The notes under the pieces were generated by a model. The model made no database searches, was not told the origin of the DNA, and saw only the letters and a program-made list of their open reading frames with translations. Both the position numbers and the translations under genes were made by a program. Below are positions 17,358-25,946 of a stretch of DNA of 64,000 bases, piece by piece; position 1 is the stretch's first letter; each line of letters begins with the position of its first letter. Origin of the DNA: JANPLD01 sp964445765 (GTDB taxonomy: Bacteria; Pseudomonadota; Alphaproteobacteria; Rickettsiales; UBA8987); the NCBI GenBank assembly GCA_964445765.1, contig CAYULD010000002.1, positions 248,001 through 312,000 of the forward strand, read 5' to 3'.

Positions 17358-18518
17358 CTACAAATTAGTATATTTAACATCAAAAATTTTGCTATGCTGA
17401 GTGAAGGCATATCTATCTGTCATACCGGCAATAAAATCTGCAATATTAATTGCAAGCTCAGTATTATTTTTAATATTTTTGTTTTCTAGCCAATTTGGAG
17501 CAAGGCAATTTGGGTTTTCAAAATAAAAATTAAATAAATCTTTCACCACTCTTTTTGCCTTTTTTGTCATTATCTGCACTTTATAATGATGATACATTTT
17601 ATCCTTCAAGAAACCCCTTATCACTTTAAGATTTTTGTTAAAATCATCAGAAAAACAAACAATTTGGCATTTATTTTTTCTAACATCATCAATAGATTTT
17701 ATAGAATATTTTTTGATATTTTCTTGCGTTTGTTTAACCACATCATTAATCATAAATTTAATGAATTCGCTTCTAACTTCATTAATTACAATTTGATTAG
17801 TAAAAGCATTTTTAGTTTTAATTTCTTTATAAAATTTCTTAAATAAATCACCAACTACAGGCAACCCAATCACCTCATCATAGCTAAAAAGCAAAGCTCT
17901 AAGCCCATCTTCAATATCGTGGCTGTTATAGGCTATATCATCAGAAATTGCGGAAATCTGAGCTTCTAGAGAGGCATAGCTATTTAATTCAAGATCCCAA
18001 ATATTATTAAATTCTTTTAAGGCTCTTGGCGGGTTTTTAATTGGGCCATTATGTTTAGCAAGCCCTTCTAAACATTCCCAGCTTAAATTTAGCCCTTCAA
18101 ATTTAAGATATTTCTTTTCTAGCTTGGTTAAAATTCTAATAGTTTGTGCATTATGATCAAAGCCACCATAATTTTTCATAACTTCTTGCAGGGCATCTTC
18201 ACCGGCGTGGCCAAAGGGTGCGTGGCCTAAATCATGGGCGAGGGCAGTTACTTCAGATAATTCCTCATCAAGTTTTAGAATTTTGGCAAGGCTTCTGGCA
18301 AGTTGTGCAACTTCAAGCGAATGCGTAAGCCTTGTGCGATAGTGATCCCCCTCATTATTAATAAAAACTTGGGTTTTATATTCAAGCCTACGAAATGCAG
18401 TTGAGTGAATTATTCTATCTCTATCCCTTGCAAATTCTGAGCGGTTTTTACCGATTTTTTCATTAAAAAATCTACCGCGAGATTTTGATGAAAAACAAGC
18501 ATAATTTGCAAGTGTCAT
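17358..18518 (-). CDS. dgt: deoxyguanosinetriphosphate triphosphohydrolase-like protein
   Basis: HD-domain dNTP triphosphohydrolase, 386 residues, the usual length of the type-2 dGTPase family in alphaproteobacteria. It would adjust dNTP pools. The metal-binding histidine and aspartate residues are visible: RTRLTHSLEVAQLAR (His about residue 66), then AHDLGHAPFGHAGE with the HD pair at about 95-96, and a later Asp in AISDDIAYNSHDIEDGL. The N-terminal RDRDRIIHSTAFRRL is typical of the family. It starts 2 bp after the stop of the DAHP synthase gene on the same strand, so the two are cotranscribed. Confidence 0.9.
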   Translation of the reverse strand: MTLANYACFSSKSRGRFFNEKIGKNRSEFARDRDRIIHSTAFRRLEYKTQVFINNEGDHYRTRLTHSLEVAQLARSLAKILKLDEELSEVTALAHDLGHAPFGHAGEDALQEVMKNYGGFDHNAQTIRILTKLEKKYLKFEGLNLSWECLEGLAKHNGPIKNPPRALKEFNNIWDLELNSYASLEAQISAISDDIAYNSHDIEDGLRALLFSYDEVIGLPVVGDLFKKFYKEIKTKNAFTNQIVINEVRSEFIKFMINDVVKQTQENIKKYSIKSIDDVRKNKCQIVCFSDDFNKNLKVIRGFLKDKMYHHYKVQIMTKKAKRVVKDLFNFYFENPNCLAPNWLENKNIKNNTELAINIADFIAGMTDRYAFTQHSKIFDVKYTNL

Positions 18519-18520
18519 AT

Positions 18521-19870
18521 TTATCCTTTAATTTCTTCAGCGATAAGGAAAGCAAGCTCCAAACTTTGTGATGCATTTAAGCGTGGATCACAATGTGTGT
18601 GATAGCGTTTGTTTAAGTCAACCTCTGTAATAGCTTGAGAGCCGCCAATACATTCAGTAACATCTTGCCCAGTCATTTCAAAATGAACGCCGCCCGCATA
18701 AGTGCCTTCACTTTCGTGAATTTGGAAGAAGCTCCTCACCTCAGAAAGTATATCATTAAAAGGCCTTGTCTTAAAACCATTTGGTGATTTTATAGTGTTG
18801 CCGTGCATTGGATCGCAACTCCATATGACATTTTTGCCTGCATCTTTAACAGCTTTAACTAGGGCAGGGAGGTGCTCTGCGATTTTATTATGCCCCATTC
18901 TGCTTATTAAAGTTAGCCTACCTGCTTCATTTTCAGGGTTTAGGGTATCAATTAATTTGAGTAAATCATCTTTCTTCATTGTAGGGCCAACCTTTGTTGC
19001 TATTGGGTTTGCAATGCCTCTAAAAAATTCAACATGGGCTTCATCAAGGTTTCTTGTTCTATCGCCAATCCACAGCAAGTGAGCTGAAGTTGCGTAATAT
19101 TTGCCATCTTTCTCATCTTTTACCGTAAAAGCCTCTTCATATGGCAGAAGCAAGCCTTCGTGAGAGATATAGAAATCTGCTTCTTGCAATTCAGAAACGC
19201 CATCAGTTGAAATGCCACAGGCTTTCATAAAAGATTGACAAACATTTATGGCATCAACCAGTGCAGAAAATCTTTTGCCTTGTGATGATTTTTGGATAAA
19301 TTCATCATTCCATTTACTAACATTGCTAAGTGATGCGTGGCCGCCTTTTGCAAGAGTTCTAAGGTAATTTAGTGCGGCTGCAGATTGAAAATAGGCTTTA
19401 ACTAAATTTTCAGGGTTATTTTTGCGAGATTCCTCAGTAAAATCAATATTATTAACAATATCACCACGATAACTTGGCAGAGATTTCCCGTTAAGCTCTT
19501 CAAAATCAGCGGAGCGAGGTTTCGCGAATTGCCCAGCAACCCTGCCAACTTTAACAACTGGCTTGCCAGCACCATACATTAAGGCAACCGTCATTTGTAA
19601 AATAACTTTGAAGAAGGAAAGTAAATTATCTTGGTTAAATTCTGCAAAGCTCTCAGCACAATCACCGCCTTGAAGAAGGAAGGCATTGCCTTTGGCAACT
19701 TCTGCCATTTGCTTTTTAAGATTGCGAATTTCAGAAGCTATAACAAGCGATGGATATTTTTTAAGCTCTGCAAGAACAGAATTTAATTTTGATTCATCAT
19801 CATAAATTGGTTGTTGTTTGATGGTTAGCCCCCGCCAGCTATTTGGGGACCAATTTTTGCTATTTGTCAT
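18521..19870 (-). CDS. 3-deoxy-7-phosphoheptulonate synthase, class II
   Basis: First enzyme of the shikimate pathway (PEP + erythrose-4-phosphate to DAHP), plant/actinobacterial class II type, about 449 residues from the chosen start. Recognisable segments: WSPNSWRGLTIKQQP at the N-terminus, LLQGGDCAESFAEF with the metal-binding Cys, RVAGQFAKPRS, LLWIGDRTR, GPTMKKDDLLKLI, LISRMGHNKI, VIWSCDPMHGNT and the C-terminal CIGGSQAI. The frame is open to 20008, but that extension reads into the palindromic repeat at 20004-20056, and ATG at 19870 (MTNSKNWSPNSW) is the family start. With aroA (62.9 kb) and trpA (56.7 kb), it indicates retained aromatic amino acid synthesis. Confidence 0.95.
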   Translation of the reverse strand: MTNSKNWSPNSWRGLTIKQQPIYDDESKLNSVLAELKKYPSLVIASEIRNLKKQMAEVAKGNAFLLQGGDCAESFAEFNQDNLLSFFKVILQMTVALMYGAGKPVVKVGRVAGQFAKPRSADFEELNGKSLPSYRGDIVNNIDFTEESRKNNPENLVKAYFQSAAALNYLRTLAKGGHASLSNVSKWNDEFIQKSSQGKRFSALVDAINVCQSFMKACGISTDGVSELQEADFYISHEGLLLPYEEAFTVKDEKDGKYYATSAHLLWIGDRTRNLDEAHVEFFRGIANPIATKVGPTMKKDDLLKLIDTLNPENEAGRLTLISRMGHNKIAEHLPALVKAVKDAGKNVIWSCDPMHGNTIKSPNGFKTRPFNDILSEVRSFFQIHESEGTYAGGVHFEMTGQDVTECIGGSQAITEVDLNKRYHTHCDPRLNASQSLELAFLIAEEIKG

Positions 19871-20003
19871 TTTATAAAATTTAGAATTTATGTTTTTTAG
19901 AGATACATAAAACTTAGATTTTCTCAAGGAAAAAAAGGGATTAGGTTTTAGGGCAGGGGGTAAATAGTTTTTGGCAGGCTGTATGGTATCTTGGATTGGG
20001 GTT

Positions 20004-20056
20004 GTCATATTGAGCGTAGCGAAACATCTTAGATCCTTCGCTTCGCTCAGGATGAC
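20004..20056. repeat. palindromic intergenic element (GTCATnnTGAGCG...ATCT type)
   Basis: Arms of 26 bp: GTCATATTGAGCGTAGCG plus AAACATCT (20004-20029) and AGATCCTTCGCTTCGC plus TCAGGATGAC (20031-20056). They are separated by one base and about 21 of 26 positions pair. This is the GTCATnCTGAGCGAAGCGAAGGATCT class of dispersed bacterial palindrome. It sits in the spacer upstream of the DAHP synthase gene, between that gene and thiL. Confidence 0.8.
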
Positions 20057-20065
20057 AATAATACT

Positions 20066-20096
20066 AAGCCCTAACCCCCAAGCCCTAACCCCTAAC
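20066..20096. repeat. CCCTAA-like tandem spacer tract
   Basis: The tract reads as imperfect tandem copies of AAGCCCTAACCCC and ends at the thiL stop codon. A related C-rich tract is at 43395-43440. It is a short low-complexity spacer repeat; no function is evident. Confidence 0.6.
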
Positions 20097-21058
20097 TACA
20101 CAATATGCTCATAGCCTTTATTTGAATATTTAACAATTTTGTTATTTTTGTTATATATCTTAACCCTATTTTTATCAGAATTTTGCTTTGTAATTCTGCC
20201 GATTTTAGTAATTTTAATATTTAGTTTTTTAGCAATATTTGCAATTTTGGTTTTATCTTTTTGTCGTGCGGTAAATATTAACTCATAATCATCACCGCCA
20301 GAAATTTGTTCAAAAAATAATTCATCTTTTATAGCAGTTGGAATTGGCTCTTTTTGAATTTCCGCCTTTACATTTGAAGCCACGCAAATATTTTCCAAAT
20401 CTTTAATTAAGCCATCAGAAATATCAGTGCAAGAAGTTGCAATATCAATTAAATTTCTAGCTAATTCAATTCTTGGAGAGGGGTAAAAATAGCGATTTAT
20501 AAAATAATTTTTATCTTCATATGAAATTTTTTCAAGCTCACCTTTTATAATTTGTAAGCCTAAATAGGCATCACCAATATCACCAGAAACATAAATATCA
20601 TCACCCTCTAACGCACCAGAGCGAAGCAAAGCCTTGCCAGCCTCAATCTCACCAATCATAGTTACTGAAAAGAATAATTGCTCGTTAGTTTTTATAGTAT
20701 CACCCCCAAGTAAATGAATATTATATTTTTCATTTATCTCAGCTAATTTGCTAGAAAACGCCTTAAACCATTTTTCATTCATTCCCTTTTTTATACTGCC
20801 AGTAAGCATATAATATTTTGGCACGCCACCAGCAGAAGCTATATCTGAGAGATTGCTTATCATCAGGCGAGACGCAATAATTTCTGCCATTGAATTATCA
20901 GGAAAATGCACCCCCTCTGCCATTGCATCAGCAGTTATGATATAATCAAATTGATTATTCTTTGGAATAATTGCTATATCATCTTGCAATGAAAGTGCGC
21001 CCTTAAATTTATTAGTAAGTGGCTTAAAATATTTGGATATTAATTCAAATTCTTTCAT
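20096..21058 (-). CDS. thiL: thiamine-monophosphate kinase
   Basis: ATP-dependent kinase making thiamine pyrophosphate from thiamine monophosphate, 320 residues, full length. The AIR-synthase-like fold shows QDDIAIIP, ITADAMAEGVHFP (metal-binding Asp), SNLSDIASAGGVPKYYML, LLGGDTIKT, then SGDIGDAYLG, SCTDISDGLIKDLENI (catalytic Asp pair) and SGGDDYELIFTA. It is transcribed divergently from dnaX with only 52 bp between the two starts, so promoters of both genes must overlap. The 3' end borders a CCCTAA-like tract. Confidence 0.95.
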   Translation of the reverse strand: MKEFELISKYFKPLTNKFKGALSLQDDIAIIPKNNQFDYIITADAMAEGVHFPDNSMAEIIASRLMISNLSDIASAGGVPKYYMLTGSIKKGMNEKWFKAFSSKLAEINEKYNIHLLGGDTIKTNEQLFFSVTMIGEIEAGKALLRSGALEGDDIYVSGDIGDAYLGLQIIKGELEKISYEDKNYFINRYFYPSPRIELARNLIDIATSCTDISDGLIKDLENICVASNVKAEIQKEPIPTAIKDELFFEQISGGDDYELIFTARQKDKTKIANIAKKLNIKITKIGRITKQNSDKNRVKIYNKNNKIVKYSNKGYEHIV

Positions 21059-21110
21059 TTACTTGAAGTTTTTATAGGTTTATATAGTTTTATGTTTTTA
21101 CCATAAGTTT

Positions 21111-22771
21111 ATGTCAAAATACCAAGTTCTTGCTAGAAAATACAGACCAAAAAAACTTTCAGAGCTTATTGGGCAAGAAATGCTTGTGCAAACAATTTCT
21201 AATGCGATTGAGCAAAATAGAATTCCGCACGCTTTTGTTTTAACCGGTATAAGGGGGGTTGGTAAAACTTCAACCGCTAGAATTATTGCTAGATCACTCC
21301 TTTGCACAGGGGTTGATGATAATAATGATAAGCCAACGCTTGAGCCTTGCGGGGTTTGTCCAAATTGTCAATCTATCAGCAATGATAATCATATAGATGT
21401 TATTGAGGTTGATGCCGCAAGTCGCACAGGGGTTGATGATATTAGGGAAATTATTGATCAAGTCTCTTACTCACCAGTAATGGGAAGATATAAAATTTAT
21501 ATCATTGATGAAGTTCATATGCTTTCAAAAAGTGCTTTTAACGCACTGCTTAAAACCCTTGAAGAGCCACCCTCACATATAAAATTTATTTTTGCAACCA
21601 CCGAGGTTAGAAAAATTCCGGTTACAATTCTTTCTCGCTGTATGAGGTTTGATTTACCGAGAGTTAAAGCGGAGGTTTTAATCAATCATTTTTCAAAAAT
21701 TACAGAGATAGAAAATGCAAAAGTTGATTTAGATGCAATTAAACTTATCGCTGATGCCTCTGAGGGCTCAGTTAGAGATGGTTTATCCCTGCTTGATCAA
21801 GCCATAGTTACAAATAATGGCCAGCAAGTTACTGCTAAAAAAGTTAGGGAAATGCTCGGGCTTTCTGATAAAGAAACTATTTTTGAGCTTGTAGAAAAAA
21901 TGCTTGATAGTGATTTTGATAAATCGCTAGAGCTCGCTAAAAAAGTTTATGATGAAGGGGCTGATGCAAATGTTATAATTCGTGATATTCTGGAAGTTAC
22001 ACATAAATTAATGATGTATAAAGCAAGCTCAAGCCTGCTTAACCCAAGGTTAATTAGTGAGGCGGAAATTGCTAAATGTAAAATAATTCTTAGCAAAAAT
22101 TCATTGCCAAAAATTGCTAGAATGTGGCAGGTTGTTAATAAAGCGATTGAAGAATCAAATTATTGTTCAAACCCTTTAATGGCGTTAGAAATGGCAATTG
22201 TTAGATGTGCCTATACGGCAAAATTGCCAACGCCGGAAGAAATAATTTCAGGTAATGTTACTAAGCTGCCAAATCCCCAAGAAAATCAGGTTGAGGAAGC
22301 AACAGAGGCAGATTTCTTTTCGGCTCAAAAAAAAACTCTAATGAATGGCTAAATAATTTTGAAACGCAAAATCCTCCGCCTAAAATTGAGGCTGTAAATA
22401 ATAATATAAATAATTTTTCTGAGTTAATAAAAATACTTGAAAATAAGGGGGAAAACTTAACCGCATCTTGGGCAGAAAACCTTAAAGTTGCTAGTTTTTC
22501 TAAAGAGGCAGAAACCATAGAAATATTAAAGCCAGTTGATTTTTCAATTATTACTCAAAAAGAATTTCTTGAAAAATTAAGGCTTGTTACCAATCAAAAT
22601 TGGAAGGTAATTTATTTAGAGCAAAATGAAGTAAATATTGAGGCAACATCAATCAATCAACAAAAAATTTTAGAGATTGAGAATAGAAAAAAACAAGCTA
22701 TAAATAGCAACGCAATTCAAACAATATTGAAAGAGTTTGAGGGGGCGGAAATTCTAGCCGTAGTTGCTTAA
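21111..22771 (+). CDS. dnaX: DNA polymerase III subunits gamma and tau (tau requires a -1 frameshift at an A9 run)
   Basis: Clamp-loader ATPase. The zero frame (21111-22352) gives a 413-residue gamma-like product with Walker A GIRGVGKTST, the zinc ligands C-x(8)-C-x2-C-x2-C-like (LLCTG...EPCGVCPNC), Walker B IYIIDEVHMLS, and the SRC motif LSRCMRFDL. It ends soon after a run of nine A (22327-22335). Shifting -1 at that run opens another 145 codons to TAA at 22769-22771. That stretch includes NFSELIKILENK, ASWAENLKVASFSKEAETIE and VTNQNWKVIYLEQ, which fits the alphaproteobacterial tau C-terminal DUF3646 pattern. The tau form would be about 553 residues. Programmed slippage is likely; a homopolymer sequencing error is the alternative. 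Confidence 0.9.
22327..22335 (+). promoter_or_regulatory. dnaX: A9 slippery run in dnaX (programmed frameshift or transcriptional slippage site)
   Basis: Nine consecutive A, read in the zero frame as cAA AAA AAA Act, then CTA ATG AAT GGC TAA. Realignment by -1 gives AAC TCT AAT GAA TGG and an open frame for 145 codons. dnaX genes of E. coli (ribosomal -1 shift at A6G) and Thermus (transcriptional slippage at A9) are known precedents at the same functional position. The zero-frame stop follows 14 bases after the run, so gamma and tau would diverge immediately. Confidence 0.75.
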
Positions 22772-22793
22772 AAAAATTTATTTTTCTTACTAA

Positions 22794-22880
22794 ATTATCT
22801 GCAAAATTGCAGATAATTAGAGGTAAGTGCTTATAATATATAATAAAACAGAGTTGTAAAATATCTGCATTTTTGCAGAT
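22794..22880. promoter_or_regulatory. paired ATCTGCA inverted repeats upstream of ilvD (candidate operators)
   Basis: Two palindromes share the half-site ATCTGCA. The first (22794-22817) has 11-bp arms ATTATCTGCAA / TTGCAGATAAT around AA. The second (22863-22880) has arms ATCTGCA / TGCAGAT around TTTT. Their centres are about 66 bp apart, roughly six helical turns. A TATAAT-like stretch (22831 onwards, TTATAATATATAAT) lies between them. They sit in the spacer between dnaX and ilvD and have no following T-run, so operator sites for a dimeric regulator of ilvD fit better than a terminator. Confidence 0.45.
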
Positions 22881-22940
22881 GCAAAAACAAAATAGTATAT
22901 ATATTTTACAATATATATACAATATAAACTTAATATAGTT

Positions 22941-24668
22941 ATGCAAAAAGATAAGCCAAAATTTGATAAATCTAAATTGCCTTCTCGTTATGTAACAGAA
23001 GGGCCAGAGCGTGCACCGCATCGCTCATATTATTATGCAATGGGCTTGAAGGAAGAGCATATCAAGCAACCACTTGTTGGTGTTGTAACCACTTGGAATG
23101 AAGCCGCCCCTTGTAATATCGCATTGCAGAGGCAGGCACAATTTGCTAAAAAAGGCGTTTTTGCAGCAGGTGGCACACCTAGAGAATTTACTACAATCAC
23201 CGTAACTGATGGAATTGCTATGGGTCATCAGGGTATGAAATCCTCACTTGTTTCACGTGAAGCAATCGCAGACTCGGTGGAGCTTACCGTTCGTGGTCAT
23301 TGCTATGATGCCTTAGTTGGATTTGCTGGCTGTGATAAATCCCTCCCCGGTTTAATGATGGCTATGGTTCGCTTGAATATTCCATCAGTTTTTATGTATG
23401 GTGGCTCTATAATGCCCGGTAAATATAAAGGTAAAGATGTTACTGTTGTTGATGTATTTGAGGGTGTTGGAAAATATGAAGCAGGTAAAATGTCCGAAGA
23501 TGAGCTTATAGATTTAGAAAAAGTCGCTTGTCCAACTTCTGGTTCCTGTGGCGGTCAATTTACCGCAAATACAATGGCTTGTGTTAGTGAAGCTCTTGGG
23601 CTTGCCTTGCCCGGCTCCGCAGGTGCACCCGCACCTTATGAAAGCCGTGATAAATATGCTTTTGCCTCAGGTGAATATGTTATGAAATGTCTAGAAAAAT
23701 CAATTCGCCCAAGGGAGATTGTAACTAGGGAATCCCTAATAAATGCGGCTCGCGTGGTTTCTGCAACTGGTGGTTCAACTAATGCAGCACTACATTTACC
23801 TGCTATTGCTAATGAGGCTGGTATTGATTTTGACATAAATGATGTTGGTGAAATCTTCCGCACAACACCTTATATCGCGGATCTCAAGCCGGGTGGCAGA
23901 TATGTTGCTAGTGATATGTATCAAATAGGTGGTGTATCAATTGTTCTTAAGGAGCTTCTTGATAATGGGCTTTTGTATGGGGATTGTTTAACCGTTACAG
24001 GTAAAACCATTGCTGAAAACCTTAAAGATATTAAATTCCCAGAAGATCAAGATGTAGTTTATCGTGTTAAAAAGCCAATCTCACAAAATGGCGGTGTGGT
24101 TACACTCAAAGGCAATCTTGCAGAAGAAGGTTGCATAGTTAAAATTGCAGGGCTTAAAAAACTATCGCATAGAGGGCCAGCAAGGGTATTTGATAAAGAG
24201 GAAGATGCATTTGAAGCCGTTAAGAAAAGGCAATATAAAGAAGGTGATGTAATTGTTATTCGCTATGAAGGGCCTAAAGGTGGCCCCGGAATGAGGGAGA
24301 TGCTTTCAACCACCGCTGCCCTTTATGGTCAAGGTGTTGAAAATGTTGCACTTATCACAGATGGCAGGTTTAGCGGTGGCACTCGTGGTTTATGTATCGG
24401 CCATATTGGGCCAGAGGCGGCAGTTGGTGGCACAATTGCACTACTTAAAGATGGTGATATAATTAATATTGATGCTTTGGCCGGCACTATAAATGTTGAG
24501 CTTTCAGATACAGAGCTTGCAAATAGAAAAAAAGAGTGGAAGCCTAGAGAAAATAATCATACAACAGGTGCATTATGGAAGTTTGCTCAATTAGCAGGCC
24601 CAGCTTCAAAAGGTGCGGTTACCCATCAAGGTGGCAAAGCTGAAAAACTCCCTTATTGGAAGATATAG
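22941..24668 (+). CDS. ilvD: dihydroxy-acid dehydratase
   Basis: Iron-sulfur dehydratase of branched-chain amino acid (and pantothenate precursor) synthesis, 575 residues, the typical length. Conserved blocks: TWNEAAPCN with the first cluster Cys, FAGCDKSLPGLMMAM with the second, CPTSGSCGGQFTANTM with the third, and near the C-terminus TDGRFSGGTRGLCIGHIGPEA. The start ATG at 22941 is preceded by an AT-rich leader and two ATCTGCA inverted repeats. No ilvBHC or leu genes are in the window, so other pathway steps must be elsewhere. Retention of this gene is unusual for a reduced Rickettsiales genome. Confidence 0.96.
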   Translation: MQKDKPKFDKSKLPSRYVTEGPERAPHRSYYYAMGLKEEHIKQPLVGVVTTWNEAAPCNIALQRQAQFAKKGVFAAGGTPREFTTITVTDGIAMGHQGMKSSLVSREAIADSVELTVRGHCYDALVGFAGCDKSLPGLMMAMVRLNIPSVFMYGGSIMPGKYKGKDVTVVDVFEGVGKYEAGKMSEDELIDLEKVACPTSGSCGGQFTANTMACVSEALGLALPGSAGAPAPYESRDKYAFASGEYVMKCLEKSIRPREIVTRESLINAARVVSATGGSTNAALHLPAIANEAGIDFDINDVGEIFRTTPYIADLKPGGRYVASDMYQIGGVSIVLKELLDNGLLYGDCLTVTGKTIAENLKDIKFPEDQDVVYRVKKPISQNGGVVTLKGNLAEEGCIVKIAGLKKLSHRGPARVFDKEEDAFEAVKKRQYKEGDVIVIRYEGPKGGPGMREMLSTTAALYGQGVENVALITDGRFSGGTRGLCIGHIGPEAAVGGTIALLKDGDIINIDALAGTINVELSDTELANRKKEWKPRENNHTTGALWKFAQLAGPASKGAVTHQGGKAEKLPYWKI

Positions 24669-24784
24669 CCTAATTGGTTGTTAGTAGTTAGTTTTTGCTT
24701 GAGCTTTATCTAAACTTATCTTTTATACTTAATGCGTTTTAAGATTATAAGACTTTACTAACTTGCCTAATATAAACCCATCAT

Positions 24785-25927
24785 ATGCTACATACTGAAA
24801 AGGCACAAGAACAGGCTTTATTTGAAAAGCTAAAAGCAATACCAGTTAAATTGCTAATTATCACATTGCTAATTTACGGTGTGGGGGTGGTTGCTTTATT
24901 TTCTGCTTCTAAGGGTAATTTTTATCCTTGGGCATTTAAGCATTTAGTAAATGGTATAATAGCCTTGCCACTTATATTTGTTATTATACTTACTGATATT
25001 AAAGTTTGGTTTAAGACCGCCTATATATTATATATTTTTGGGCTTATTCTGCTAATTATAGTTAAGGTTTTTGGGGTAGAAGGTGGGCTTGGTGCTCAAA
25101 GATGGATTGCAATAGGCGATTTTAGATTTCAACCTTCAGAGCTTGTAAAAGTATTTATAGTTCTCTCGCTTGCTAGGTTTTATCATTTACTGCATTTTAA
25201 TAATCTTCACAAATTTACAAGTTTAATATTTCCATTAATGATAATTGGTTTATCAGCTGGCTTGGTTTTGCTTCAGCCAAATTTAGGCACTGCCGCTATT
25301 ATCTCAATGGTAGGTGTAATAATAATGTTTGTAACAGGCCTTAGCTGGAAGAAAATATTTAGCGTAATAACTATAGTTATTTTAGCTTTGCCAATTTTAT
25401 GGGCTAATATGCATGATTATCAGAAAAAGAGGGTGGAAACCTTCTTAAACCCTGAGCAAGACCCTCTAGGTGCTGGCTATAATATCATTCAATCTAAAAT
25501 AGCAATTGGGGCAGGGGGGTTAATTGGTAAAGGCTTGAGCAAAGGCACGCAAAGCCAATTAAATTTTGTTCCAGAGCAACAAACGGATTTTATATTTTCA
25601 ATAATTGCTGAAGAATTTGGCTATATAGGCACTTTAATTTTGCTAATGCTTTATGCTTTATTGTTCTTCCAAGCAAGAAAAGTTAGTGAGGCATGCAATA
25701 CCAATTTTGCAAAAACCGTTGCGATTGGAATGGCAGTTATATTATTCGTGCATGTGTTTGTAAATATTGGAATGGTAAGCGGAATTTTACCAGTAGTTGG
25801 GGTGCCATTGCCATTTCTTTCTTATGGCGGTTCAAGTTTAATAAGCTCAATGATTGCCGTTGCGTTTATAATGAATGCATATATCCACCGCAAAAGCTAC
25901 ATCCCAATTAATGATGATAGTTTTTAG
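24785..25927 (+). CDS. rodA: rod shape-determining protein RodA (SEDS glycosyltransferase)
   Basis: Peptidoglycan polymerase of the SEDS family, 380 residues with about ten hydrophobic helices. The family signatures are present: GAQRWIAIGDFRFQPSEL in the first large loop, LLQPNLGTAAI, the QQTDFIFSIIAEEFG motif with the catalytic Asp, and VPLPFLSYGGSSLISSM near the C-terminus. RodA is preferred over FtsW because of the length and the FQPSELVKVFIVLSLARF context; FtsW is the alternative. RodZ at 5.8 kb belongs to the same elongasome. It converges with ahcY, with 19 bp between the stops. Confidence 0.88.
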   Translation: MLHTEKAQEQALFEKLKAIPVKLLIITLLIYGVGVVALFSASKGNFYPWAFKHLVNGIIALPLIFVIILTDIKVWFKTAYILYIFGLILLIIVKVFGVEGGLGAQRWIAIGDFRFQPSELVKVFIVLSLARFYHLLHFNNLHKFTSLIFPLMIIGLSAGLVLLQPNLGTAAIISMVGVIIMFVTGLSWKKIFSVITIVILALPILWANMHDYQKKRVETFLNPEQDPLGAGYNIIQSKIAIGAGGLIGKGLSKGTQSQLNFVPEQQTDFIFSIIAEEFGYIGTLILLMLYALLFFQARKVSEACNTNFAKTVAIGMAVILFVHVFVNIGMVSGILPVVGVPLPFLSYGGSSLISSMIAVAFIMNAYIHRKSYIPINDDSF

Positions 25928-25946
25928 AAAAAACCTAAATAAGAAA

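Noticed and set aside
19871..20008. N-terminal 46-residue extension of DAHP synthase
   Set aside because: It reads through non-coding spacer and starts inside a palindromic repeat; the family start fits ATG at 19870.
22336..22771. dnaX truncated into a pseudogene
   Set aside because: The downstream frame stays open and domain-like for 145 codons after one homopolymer shift, and dnaX is essential, so programmed slippage or a sequencing indel is more likely.
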